Assembly (NCBI GenBank): GCA_034620365.1
Contig: JAQGEQ010000017.1
Span: 1 to 64,000 of the forward strand
Source of the DNA: Pegea sp. RAD2-039
Lineage: Eukaryota > Chordata > Thaliacea > Salpida > Salpidae
DNA: 64,000 nt
Direction: 5' to 3'
Below, piece by piece: positions 1 through 12,000 of this stretch (position 1 is its first letter; each line of letters opens with the position of its first letter). The notes below the pieces were generated by a model, which worked only from the letters and a program-made list of their open reading frames with translations, was not told the origin of the DNA and did no database searches. Position numbers and translations under genes: made by a program.

Positions 1-1505
1 TAGGTAGCCTATAAACAAGATAGGCAACCTATAAACAAGATAGGTAGCCTATAAACAAGATAGGTAACCTATAAACAAGATAGGTAGCCTATAAACAAGA
101 TAGGTAGCCTATAAACAAGATAGGTAGCCTATAAACAAGATAGGCAACCTATAAACAAGATAGGTAACCTATAAACAAGATAGGTAATCTATAAACAAGA
201 TAGGTAGCCTATAAACAAGATAGGTAACCTTTAAACAAGATAGGTAACCTATAAACAAGATAGGTAGCCTATAAACAAGATAGGTAGCCTATAAACAAGA
301 TAGGCAACCTATAAACAAGATAGGTAACCTATAAACAAGATAGGTAGCCTATAAACAAGATAGGTAACCTTTAAACAAGATAGGTAACCTATAAACAAGA
401 TAGGTAGCCTATAAACAAGATAGGTAGCCTATAAACAAGATAGGTAACCTATAAACAATATAGGTAACTTATAAACAAGATAGGTAACCTATAAACAAGA
501 TAGGTAATCTATAAACAAGATAGGTAACCTATAAACAAGATAGGTAGCCTATAAACAAGATAGGTAACCTATAAACAATATAGGTAACTTATAAACAAGA
601 TAGGTAACCTATAAACAAGATAGGTAATCTATAAACAAGATAGGTAGCCTATAAACAAGATAGGTAGCCTATAAACAAGTTAGGTAGCCTATAAACAAGA
701 TAGGTAGCCTATAAACAAGATAGGTAACCTATAAACAAGATAGGTAGCCTATAAACAAGATAGGTAGCCTATAAACAAGATAGGTAACCTATAAACAAGA
801 TAGGCAACCTATAAACAAGATAGGTAGCCTATAAACAAGATAGGTAGCCTATAAACAAGATAGGTAACCTATAAACAAGATAGGCAACCTATAAACAAGA
901 TAGGCAACCTATAAACAAGATAGGCAACCTATAAACAAGATAGGCAACCTATAAACAAGATATGTAACCTATAAACAAGATAGGTAACCTATAAACAAGA
1001 TAGGAAACCTATAAACAAGATAGGTAACCTATAAACAAGATAGGTAGCCTATAAACAAGATAGGTAGCCTATTAAACAAGATAGGTAACCTATAAACAAG
1101 ATAGGTAGCCTATAAACAAGATAGGCAACCTATAAACAAGATAGGTAAACCTATAAACAAGATAGGCAACCTATAAACAAGATAGGTAACCTATAAACAA
1201 GATAGGTAATCTATAAACAAGATAGGTAACCTATAAACAAGATAGGTAGCCTATAAACAAGATAGGTAGCCTATAAACAAGATAGGTAGCCTATAAACAA
1301 GATAGGTAACCTATAAACAAGATAGGTAGCCTATAAACAAGATAGGTAACTTTTAAACAAGATAGGTAACCTATAAACAAGATAGGTAGCCTATAAACAA
1401 GATAGGTAGCCTATAAACAAGATAGGTAACCTATAAACAAGATAGGTAGCCTATAAACAAGATAGGTAACCTATAAACAAGATAGGTAGCCTATAAACAA
1501 GATAG
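1..1505. repeat. 20-bp tandem satellite (about 75 copies, open at the window edge)
   Basis: The unit is TAGGTAGCCTATAAACAAGA, repeated head to tail with a few variable positions (GTAGCC, GTAACC, GCAACC; rare TTAAAC). Register is perfect except for single-base insertions near 1072 and 1147. A higher-order pattern is visible: the rare variant pair ending in ACAATA followed by GTAACTT occurs near 450 and again near 570, exactly six units apart. The array ends near 1505 in unique AT-rich DNA. It continues past the left edge, so its true length is unknown. There is no coding capacity. Confidence 0.97.
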
Positions 1506-2741
1506 GTTAGCTCATCAACATTCTAAGCTTTCAGATAATCTTAAAAAGATTGTCTACCAAATTGGTTACATAAAAGAACTAAAGAAATGATATCCGGGTT
1601 TCAGGTTATGTCACTTATACTTTACATTTATGATGCCCGAGGAATACTCCAGTGTGTATTTCAGTTGATATCAAAACACTGACCTTGTATCAACCACAAA
1701 GTTGTGGCCGAATCTGTACACTGACATTGGATTTTTCGTTGTCATGACAATTTTTAAGGAAAGTCGATAAAGTATTACAATGTGCTCGCTTATAAGTATG
1801 AAACTAAAAGTTGAAAAGCTCTTTACAGATGCAGAAATAAGCAAAAAAATTGAATAAAATAAAATTGACCAAAGCTTTTATATGATGCAAATGTGCAACA
1901 ACACAAACAACAAATAAAAAAAATATATTTTTGAAGTTAAAAGTAGTAAGAAATTATTTGCTTGTCAAAATAAATTGAAAGTTTGAAGCTGTTTGCGGTT
2001 TAATAAATCTTCTTATCAAAAGTTTATAAATTTTCTTCACTCTATTTTCTTGTCTATAAACAGCTACATCGTCAACTTATCTTTAGCATCATTTCTTCGA
2101 GTTTCATGTAAAGTTATTATCGCCATAAGAGTTTACTTTGTTAAAATTACCTTTTCATTATTTGAAGGTTCGATTATTAATCTAACAAGATCTAGACATT
2201 GTCACAAAACATCCAATGAATATCTAATAGAGTTACAAAAGCGCTACAATTGAAGCTGATCACTAAATGTAGTTTCTGAAAAACTTGTTGGTTGATTGTG
2301 GTTGAAGCAAGCAACAAATTAATTTACTTTTAAACCGATTGAATCTAGCACTAGTTAGTCATCTACAAACAGATAAATCAAACTTGTCAGCAGTTTTTAT
2401 TGTGTAAAAAATACATTATTTGCGATTTTATTAATGAAATTTGAAAGTCTTATATAACATTGAATCAATATTTGTAAAAACTTTATTCACATTATTTCTA
2501 TAAATACAGTAATTTACAAGAAGTTGAAAGTATACCACAAGCTTCTGTGGACATTTTTAATCACAACAAAACTGTTATTCTTAGAAAACTGATATCAAAA
2601 AGAAGTAGATCATTGTTGAACACAGAACCTTCGCAAGTACTTCCAGTACAAAAGGTCATGTTGACAGATTTTTACGAATGGTTTTGGATGAAACTGGTGA
2701 TTTATTTGAAGAAGATACAAAATAAAAAAGCTTATATCTAG
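1506..2741. other. AT-rich spacer between satellite and exchanger gene
   Basis: Unique AT-rich DNA. Open frames at about 1993-2253 and 2547-2741 are short, biased in composition and show no family resemblance, so I do not call them genes. Near 2701-2706 lies the minus-strand AATAAA that probably ends the exchanger transcript, about 36 bp past its stop codon. Confidence 0.6.
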
Positions 2742-5700
2742 TTAAAAAACGTTATATGCTTTCATTGATGAAATAATAATAAAAATTAACCATAAAAGAA
2801 ATAATAACAAACCACTTAACCATTTACTAATCATAGAACCACCTAGCTCTCCTCCTATAAAGTAGCGACTGAAAAAGAAGTTATGAATTTGATAAATGTA
2901 CTTTGATATTTGTAGCTTATTAGAAGCTGATATCTCATTTATCAGTTCAAAACTAACCGTAATAAAAGAAGAGTAATACAAATACTTCCAAATATATCAA
3001 ACATAACCACTGTAAACTGAAGTCCGTCTGTTTTTACTCGATATTCTTCACCATTGTTTATCGCATTATACATTGTCCTAATGACCCAAGGAAGTCCCAG
3101 TCCCAGAAAGACATTTACGCTGCAAGTTAATTAATTGGCTGATTTCAAAATGGAAATAACAAAAGATTGTAATTTGATTTAAAACAAAATAAAACGGAGG
3201 ACTATTTGAATCTAAAAGAAATTATTTTGTTTTTATAAAAGTTTCATTTCAGTTTAAGTTGGAATACAAAAGTATTTTTTGAAATTAAAATGATTATTTG
3301 TAAATTTTTCAAGAATTAGTTGAATGAAACAAACTAAAAAATTCGCGAGAAAAGCGCGAAGCTTGATGACGTCACCTGTTACTTCCAGTGATGTTCCCAA
3401 TCGATGCGTCGGCATAATTGTCATGTAAAGCAGCTGACCGTGACGCCATAGTGTCCGGGACACTTGTTCCTAATGCGATCAGTGTAACTCCACTGACTAG
3501 GGACCGAAGATTTGCAACACATCCAAGAAGATGTCCCAACTACAAAAAAGATATCAAGAAGATGGAAGTTGAGATGAACAACAAGGACCTGTTCAATAAG
3601 AGCAGTTAACCCTCCAATGCACAGAATCGATACTATAAACGATGGGAAACCCCCTAGCACTTGATGCGGGGGTCCCAGAGCAAAGAAAACCTTCCATGGA
3701 ATTGTAATTAGATGAAAGAAGTAAGTGGAACAGGGAGCAGGGACTTCTTCGCCAGTTTCATCGTGTTCACTTGTAGCCACCGTCAACGAACTTTAAATAA
3801 AAAGATTTTTAAAGAATTTTGTGAAAGTTTCAACGAAGGGGTTCTACCTGCGAAGTTGGTCAGCCCAACTGACATAGCTTCCTGGAATAAAGACTTTGCT
3901 TTGCTCGTTGATTCCTTTTAAATAAAAAATTGGATTTCAATTCACTAAAGGTTAAAAAAGTTCACTGAAAACCTCCAGGGCTGATATTGAGATTCATGAC
4001 AGCGGCACTAAACTCTCCAAGTTGCGATCCAACACTTGGATCTCGAAGACAAATCACAAAGTTTTTCATTCCCTGAAAAAGTAGCAAGATATCAGCATAT
4101 TTCTATTTAGTTTTTTCCAAATCACTTTGACGGTTTTTTCGATTGGAATTTCTATCGATTTTCTGATTTCTTTATCTTTAAAAAGAAGTTTAGCAGAAGA
4201 ATGAACGAAATCGATTCCAGGTTTAAGATTATCACCTCCAGTGGCACTTCCGTCTCTAACAATTTAATTATATTTGTTGGCTAGAAGAACTGACCTGAAT
4301 TTATTTATCAATCTGATAATGGTTTGTACAATTTCGTAAGTCAACTTTATTTGCTTCAATTCGATTAATAAGATAAGATGAGATAAGTAAGTCCAATTGA
4401 AGGACTTCAAGCAATTAACTTGAAACTAATATTTTGCAGAATTTCTATTTCAACCGAATATTTTCTGCTGTTTACTGATATTCAGGGAAATGAGAAGTTG
4501 TTGTTGTTGACTTTAACAAAAAGCTCCTCACGACAAAAAGTTGAAAGAATACATAAATACTGACATGGTAGTATACTGGACAGACACATTCCCGTCTGAC
4601 CCATATTGTCGTATAACTGTGGCCTCTATCATACCTTTTTCCATATCTGCATAAAACTGACTGCATGCAAAAGCAAAATCACCTGGTCCTGAAAATGAAG
4701 AAACGTTTTACTTCTATATCAGTTAAATTCATGAAATAAACTAAATAATTTAAGGTTTGAAAGTTTTGTTAGACTTAGCTCCAATTTTTTTATTATTAAT
4801 TCACATTTAATTATTGATCGATTAAAGTAAAATTGTTTTGAATGAAAGTATAATATTTGGAACAATTCATTTAATTATTATTCCAGCAAAGCTTTAGTTA
4901 CTTAAATTTACTTTCAATCGAATTTTCATTGAAAAAATAGCACAAGATTTTTAATGTAAGTTTGATAATTATATAAATATCTAGATAATAATAAAAACTT
5001 TTAGAATTAATTTAGTTTTGGATCAGTTTCTAAAATCTGAGAAAATTTACTTTCACAAAAAACAAACGATAAAAAATGATTTGAAATCAGTAAATTAAGA
5101 TTGTCATTATTTTGAAGTTTAATTAAAAGATTTTGAAATTTGATCAACTTAATTTAATTGGATCAAAATAATTAAAATATTTTTCTGAAATATAAGAAGA
5201 TTTGTTTTGTTGTTTCAGTTGCTCTAATTTAAATCAATAAAATTCTACTTAAATGTTACAACATTGTAATTTCCTATTAAGCAGTATTTACAAAAATAAA
5301 ATTGTACTTGATGAAGGTACAAGGTCAAGATAAATCCTTATTTGTATCATTTCAACTTATTTTAATTCTAAATGCAAATTAAATATTTCATTTCAAATAG
5401 AAAATTTAAATGGAACTTTTTTTGAAAATGACTTTTAAAACTTGACCTAAAATTTAATAAAAGTTTGTTTTTTAGATAAACTCTAATTTACTCAAAATAT
5501 CTTTTCATTAAACAATATTTCTTAGATTCTAATGAATTTTATGGCAACTTTCAAACCACAAAACGCTAAATTAGAAGATAAAAGTTGAAGACTAAAACCG
5601 TTCAAGGACACTTAATAAAAACGAAGCTTTTGAAGCTGATAAACTTACTATGGTCATCAATTATTGTAATTCTTGAAACAGATGGGTCTCCCAGCATAGC

Positions 5701-8700
5701 ATCAGAGCTAGGGTTCTTCAAGAGGACATAAAAGTCAGTGTCTGGACGATATTGATTATCATTAATAATTGGAATTCTTATACTCTTCGCAAATTCATTT
5801 TCGAGAAAAACCTTCACAAATAAGATAGAAGATAAATTAGTTTCCTGCAACAATCTATTCAGCTTTGAAAAGCACGAAATTGGCTTCTTTTGTTGAACTT
5901 CAAAAATTTCATTTGTATTTCAACATGGTGAATAATCTACTTCTATTCGAAAAGTTAAACTTCTTTAATTACCAAATTCAATCGATTTTTTAGTTCAGAT
6001 ATATTTTAGTTTTTTAATCCATTAAATAAAAAGTTGATAATTGAAAAGAAATCGTTTAATCAATCCTACAAGTTGTAGGCTAACTTTCAAATGGGTTTTT
6101 ACTGAATTGTTTTTCACTAAAGCCGATGTAACTTGATGTCAACTAAGTAAGATGTCAATAAGTCGACTTCTAGAGAACGTTTCTTCTTTATTTTTGGTCT
6201 GCTTTGGCATTATAGATATTTAGTTGTAGCCCACGCAGTAAGATTCCACTCTCTACTTCAATAAGGTTATGCAACGGAACAGAAGGACTGATGTAGCTGC
6301 ACCCAGCTGGCGTCGCAGGAGTTGTCAGAACGACACTGAGTACAGTGACAAACTGCCTACGAGGCTCCAACTCCGGATTTTAAATTCGGAGTTTTGCGTC
6401 TCCTAGAAGTTTTGTCGTCTACCAAACTCACAGGGCCCTTCGACCCGGGGTTTTCTATGGACTTGTCGCAAATATGTGTCCACTTGGGCCCGGAACTTGC
6501 CACCTTGTAGGCGGGTATAGTAACCACTACACCTCACATTTGTGATTTGTTTGAAAAATATATTTTATGTTTTGTTTGCTTTAAAAACGGTGAAGAATAA
6601 ATAATAAAAATTATAAAAAATCAATTTAATGAAATTTGATAAACTTATTTTAGTGACAACTTCGATTTAACCAACTAATAAAATGATTAAACGAACCAAT
6701 GAACCAGCTGTATGGTTAAAATCTTTGTTAACTTTTGCAGAACCTTCTCTTGTTTCATAATCCACTCTAATTGCTGCACCAACTAATTTTGCATCAAATT
6801 TACCATCTAGAGTTAATGATGAAACATAACTTTTTCCTTTTGATCTGCGAGACAAAAGTTTTTATTAAGTTTTGAGATTTGAAAAGTGATAAATTCTATA
6901 AATATTTTAGTAACTTTTGATTGGCTACATAAAATTGAAATAAAAATAATTTAAAAAATTTCTTAAGAAAATTCTTTCAACTTTAAACTCGCTTGTCTAA
7001 ATTTTTGCTTTTTTGAAACATTAAAATTTATTGATAGAAATTAGAAAGAAGGTTACCACCAAATAAGGTAAAAAAGAAGTTTTTAGAATTAAACTGATTT
7101 CTCAAACCGTCAAACAAAAGATTTTTTACAAATCATTTCATCAAAGTTTTTGTAATTGTTAATCTAAAATCATCAGTTTTTTAATTTAAGATCGAAATAA
7201 AACTTTGAAGTAAAAAAATCTTCGTTAAAATGGTTAAGTTTTTGTAGTCAACATAAAATAGATTTTTTCAAATGTAAATAATGAATAAGATTTTTTGTAG
7301 CTTGAAATTTATTCATAAATTGAATAAAGTTTTTGTAAACTGAAGTAAAACATCCAAAATTTTTAGATTTAAATTTATTTACTTTTCAGTAAATAAAAAG
7401 GAAATTTCGGTAAATAATTGGACTTGTTTCTGGCGACATTAGACATTCAACAATCACAACAACAGCAGCAGCAGCGAACAACAATTACAACAACAAACAA
7501 CAACAATCACAACAACAGCAGCAACAGCGAACAACAATCACAACAAACAACAAACAGCAGCAACAGCGAACAACAATCACAACAACAACAAACTATACCG
7601 ATATTGTTTGAATCAAGTGATTTTTTATCGGAATTTTTGCAAACTGATTTATTACCTTTTTCTTCGATGTAAAAGAATATCTACGTTAATAAATCCGGCA
7701 CTTTTCAAAACTCTGTAAGTTGGACGAGTAAAAGATGTAGTTCCGCTACAAGAATCTGTAGAAAATATTCATTAATATATCAAACATTCAATGATTACAT
7801 CACCTGGGATTTGATTTGGCATATTCCGATGTAGTTGTAAGGCTGTTAAACGAGATACAATAGAAACAAGTTTTGGGGTTCTAGTTCGATGTTGATGTTC
7901 AGAACAATCGTCGTCAGTTGAACCCATTACCATGGAAACAGGATCATTTAGAGATGGTCTTGCACCAAGAAGTGATTGTATGGCAGCATGACGAAAACTT
8001 GAAGATATATTTCAATAAATACGTGAGTACTTGTTAAAAAACAAAATGTATTTATCTGAAGAGATTGAAGTTAAGTAGATTTGATGTAACTTCAATTATA
8101 AGTTGATAAATAAGATCTGTTTACTTTTAATAACTTCCTGATGTACTTACCGTGCTCTAGCAAATGGTCTGTACTGAGGTGATGGAGAATCAAACCCTTT
8201 TGAAGAAGTGGATCCACTAAAAATAAAATAGTTTCAGATGTAGAATATTTTGAAGTATACTTTTATTCTTAGCAGAAAATCTTAAAACAAATATCTAACT
8301 GGTTGCTAATGATGGTTAATAAAACTTTTAAACAATTTAAAACCTCTGAAAATACAGGAATATTTTATAGTAAAAAATATAAAATCAGCCACACCAACCG
8401 ATTATTTAAAGAAGGTGAAGCAGATCTCTTATCCCAAGCACGCTTGATTACAGGCGTAGTATTTATATTTTGCTCAAAAAAAGTCCCATTTATATTTGAG
8501 CTTAATTTTTGTGATCTAAGATAAGAAAAGAAATTTAGAATTTCATTTTATTCCAAGAAAACTGCGATAAAAATTCCAGTTATTTTTATTCAGTTGCATT
8601 TAACAATATTAATTTCATCAATTTTTAAAATTCACTTTTAGAATAAGAAAAATGACTTTTTATCACAAGAAACAAACTTCAAATTTCATGAATGATGAAA

Positions 8701-11700
8701 TGGACTTCTTGGATAAGCTAAACCATTTCTTCTATTAGCAAACTTTTTATCATTTTATATCAATCATTTACAAATAAATCTTTTTATAAAGTATTATATT
8801 CAACAAAATCTAAAGCTTTTATAAGCTTTGTTTTGACCAGCAGAAATCAATAACTTCAAAATTGTTATTGATTTCACGAAGCCAGCCTCGCTTACGTTCT
8901 TGTTCTTGTGTTAACCATAGTATTTTTTTTAATTAATTTGAAAACAAATTGTTTTTTTTTTCTAATAATGAGAAATGAATTTTTTGCAGAATAATCAAAT
9001 TACTAGTAGTTGCATTTATGTCAAGAGACTCATCTTTCCAGTTATTTAGACTTTTCAAGAAAATCTAAAAGAAAATATTTCACCAAAACAATAAATTTTC
9101 TAAATATTTTTAATAAGGTAAAAATAAACTGTAATTTTCAGATGGTTTTTGGAAAACAAATATTTCTAGATTTATGTGACTTTTGTGGTTGAATAATTAG
9201 TTTGTGTATTTTTGTTTGCCAAAATTAAACTTTTTGGTTTACATTTTAAACTGACAATTGAATGAAAAACCAAGTTGCTTGTTTACAACATCAAAGTATT
9301 TAACTTTTTGATTTTAAATTATAAATTTATATCTATTTATTTGGTTATTATGTTGAAAACTATTAATATAAAAAGAGACAATTTCAACAATTTGCTGAAT
9401 TATTTATATTTAAAAAATTATTTAGAAAATTTGGTAAATAGTCACGTTACAGCTTTATTATTAGAAATATATTTATCATAAAACATCTATTATACAAAAT
9501 GATAAAACTCATGAATTATGTGAGGCAACAGTTTACCTTTTGATATAAGGAGTTGGTTTCGATTCTTTGATACTTTTCGATGTCACCGATTCCATTACAA
9601 TCCCTTTTTTGACTGCCTACAATAAGTTCAAAACAAAATCAAAATTTCATTTAATTATTTTAAGTCAATACTTACAACATACCCTAAGTTGCTACTTTAT
9701 AAAATGTTGTAAAGCTGAAAACCTCAAACTTACTTCCATCACTTCAGGAACTTCACTTATTATCTCAGTTGCTTGTCTATTCGACTTGTTGATCCACCAG
9801 CTGTTATCTTGAGCATAAGCTGTCAGTACAAGAACAGGAAATAGCAGAAGAGTTGTCCAGGCTTCCCAGATTTCTACAACGTTCGGACTGATCCACAGAA
9901 GTATACAAAGCAACCAAACATAAGCAAGTAGTGACCACAGTGAAGTGAGAATAAAGACTCCTACATCAACTAAATAGTTTGAAGCTCATCAATCTGATTA
10001 TTAGAAACTCACCAAGATCTTTGATTCGTTTTGTATCTGGCGATGGAACTGATATGATACAAATTGCTGAAATCATCAGCAAGTTAAACGCCGCACTTCC
10101 CACTATAGTATAGAATCCTAAATCTTCTTTACTTGTATCTTCTTCAGACTTGTTGTTTACTAACTCACTGATAGTTTCAACCATAGCTAGCAAAATTTCA
10201 GGGGCGGAACTGCCCAGGGCGAGAAGGGTCAAGTTTGCTACTGTCTCATTCCATATCAGAACTTCTTTCTGAATATTTTGATTTTTTTCTACATCCCAAA
10301 AAATCACAGTTCGTTTCTTGCTGGTGATTACCTGCGATTTATAAGTCAAGTTAAAGTTCGAATATTTACGTTTTATCTTTTTGAAGTTTTTAAAAGAATT
10401 ATTTTAAAAAAGGTTAAAAACTTTTAGGTTTTCAATTCTATCAACTTTAAATATGCAAATTGATGAATTATTAATAGTTATCTGCAAAGTAAGAAGTATA
10501 GAATGAAACTTGAAGCTAAAGAATTGCTATTTGCGTGAAATTGTAATTAAGCATTTAACTGTTAGCTTAAGAATTTGTCATATGTCAAGGAACGTGCGTG
10601 CGTCGTTTTCTGTTTGAAACAGCGATTGTTCAAGAGAGAGAAAATGCAAAGATTTTTAAGAAAAACAAAATCTGATTAGAATTACTTTGCTGTATGTAAA
10701 TAAAGCTCAAATTACAGCTTTTAATCAAAGCACTTCCTTCAATATTTTCAAGTAAAAAGCATTTATCTACAATCACAAAGTTATTTGAACAAATATATTA
10801 TTAGATTTAATATACTAAAAGGTTTATGAATAAATTTAGTGATTGAAAATATTTGAAGAGTAAAACACGACCGTCACTTATTTATCTTCAACAGTTTTCA
10901 GTTTCAACAATCGCATAAAGTTGTAACCAACAAACAGTTGTACAATAACAACTCTAAACTCTAAATACATCAAACTCAAACATAGACTGGCTTTTATTGA
11001 ATTTTTTATCAAATAATCCGATAATGTTGATTCCATTAACAAAGGTTTTAGCCACTAAGTTTTGGCTGAAGGCTTTTCTAATTTTATGTGAAAGCAAATG
11101 ACTTAGCGATGACAGAAAGCATATGCAGTACGGTATGAAAGCCAGTGTATAAAGCTGTCAATTTTTGTGAACTAATTCGTTTTTCAAATCTTGTAGTATT
11201 AACCTTCAAAATATTTGCACTTTACAAAGTAAGCCTTTCACAAATATATAAATGTTTCTAGGATATAAACAGAGGCATATTTAGCTACCTAAAAAATGTT
11301 ATTCTAATTTATTCTTATGGTTTTCAAGGCTGATTAAATTTTATGAACATTTTTCAATAAGCATTTTGACAGGTCATAATTTACTATCTAAATTTTTCTA
11401 AACATTTTCATATCTTTTCAATAAAAGAAAATGTTTGATGACGTCATCATGACTTTAATTCTTTTTCTATTCCCTGTAGTTTGATTGCTTTAGGAAAGAT
11501 CAAGTAAATAGCACAAGTGATCTTCAAAGGGTACGACAACACTTTCAGCAGCATTTTAGCGATTGATATTATATTTTACTCCAATGATCAGTCATATGTT
11601 ACAACGTTCTCCAAATATAATCAATTTTTCTTTTTATATACCAATCAAATCAATAAATTTAAAACAAAAGCGAGTAATTGACAAGAAAACGCTCTAACTT

Positions 11701-12000
11701 CAAGTTGTACTTAATGTGTTACGTAACTTCAATTACCTCAATACTTGTCATGAAAACATCACTACCAATTGCAACGCCAATGAATATATAGAGAATGGCC
11801 AAAACATATAATATTCCTCGAAGTAATGCTGGCCACAAATTCTCAGCTGGTAGTAGTAACCAACTTTGACAGAAAGCTGATGTAAATGTTCCATTTTCAT
11901 CTACTGAAACATATTCAATAACTACACCATTTGAATATTCAGATCGTATTTCAACAGTACCCATTGCTGACTGTAAAAAAATAAGTTGATGAAACTTCAA
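2742..12000 (-). CDS. Na+/Ca2+ exchanger, SLC8 (NCX/Calx) family
   Basis: Plasma-membrane antiporter that moves Ca2+ out in exchange for Na+. Seventeen exons were placed by splice sites and continuous phase: 11737-11970, 10013-10331, 9734-9960, 9537-9616, 8151-8216, 7804-7997, 7656-7755, 6697-6844, 5649-5811, 4565-4688, 4126-4255, 3973-4072, 3848-3914, 3589-3790, 3376-3539, 2958-3119 and 2742-2868, about 868 codons in all. Visible hallmarks: alpha-1 repeat ([18 protein letters not shown]), the XIP-like stretch after it, two Calx-beta domains, alpha-2 repeat ([18 protein letters not shown], then [13 protein letters not shown]) and the C-terminal GGELGG segment. The 5' end is uncertain: the first placed exon reads open back to an ATG at 12000, giving a weakly hydrophobic leader, but an upstream signal-peptide exon is equally possible. 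Several introns are only 48-58 bp; others exceed 800 bp and hold repeats. Confidence 0.93.
6187..6545 (-). mobile_element. tRNA-derived SINE, fullest copy (inside an exchanger intron)
   Basis: Read on the minus strand it opens with a tRNA-like head (GTAGTGGTTACTATACCCGC, an A-box region, then a B-box-like GTTCCGGGCCC). Next comes a short hairpin (ACTCCG...CGGAGT) and a body shared with the copies at 20.2 kb and 55.1 kb: GCAGTTTGTCACTG, TTCTGACAACTCCTG, GCCAGCTGGGTG, CATCAGTCCTTCTGTTC. The 3' part (GAGAGTGGAATC) is shared with the 55-kb copy. It sits between the exons at 5649-5811 and 6697-6844. No clear target-site duplication or long A tail was found, so the exact ends are approximate. Confidence 0.75.
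7448..7593 (+). repeat. CAA/CAG-rich simple repeat in an exchanger intron
   Basis: An imperfect run of CAACAACAGCAGCAG, CAACAATCACAA and similar units, with a longer repeated block containing AGCAACAGCGAACAACAATC. On the plus strand it would read as a glutamine/asparagine/threonine tract, but it lies antisense within the intron 6845-7655, so translation is not expected. Confidence 0.85.

Noticed and set aside
1..1505. Telomeric repeat or CRISPR-like array
   Set aside because: The unit is 20 bp without spacers and is unlike known telomere words; it is a plain tandem satellite.
7418..7672. Gln/Asn/Thr-rich 84-codon frame
   Set aside because: Simple CAA/CAG repeat antisense inside an exchanger intron; its 3' end overlaps an exchanger exon on the other strand.
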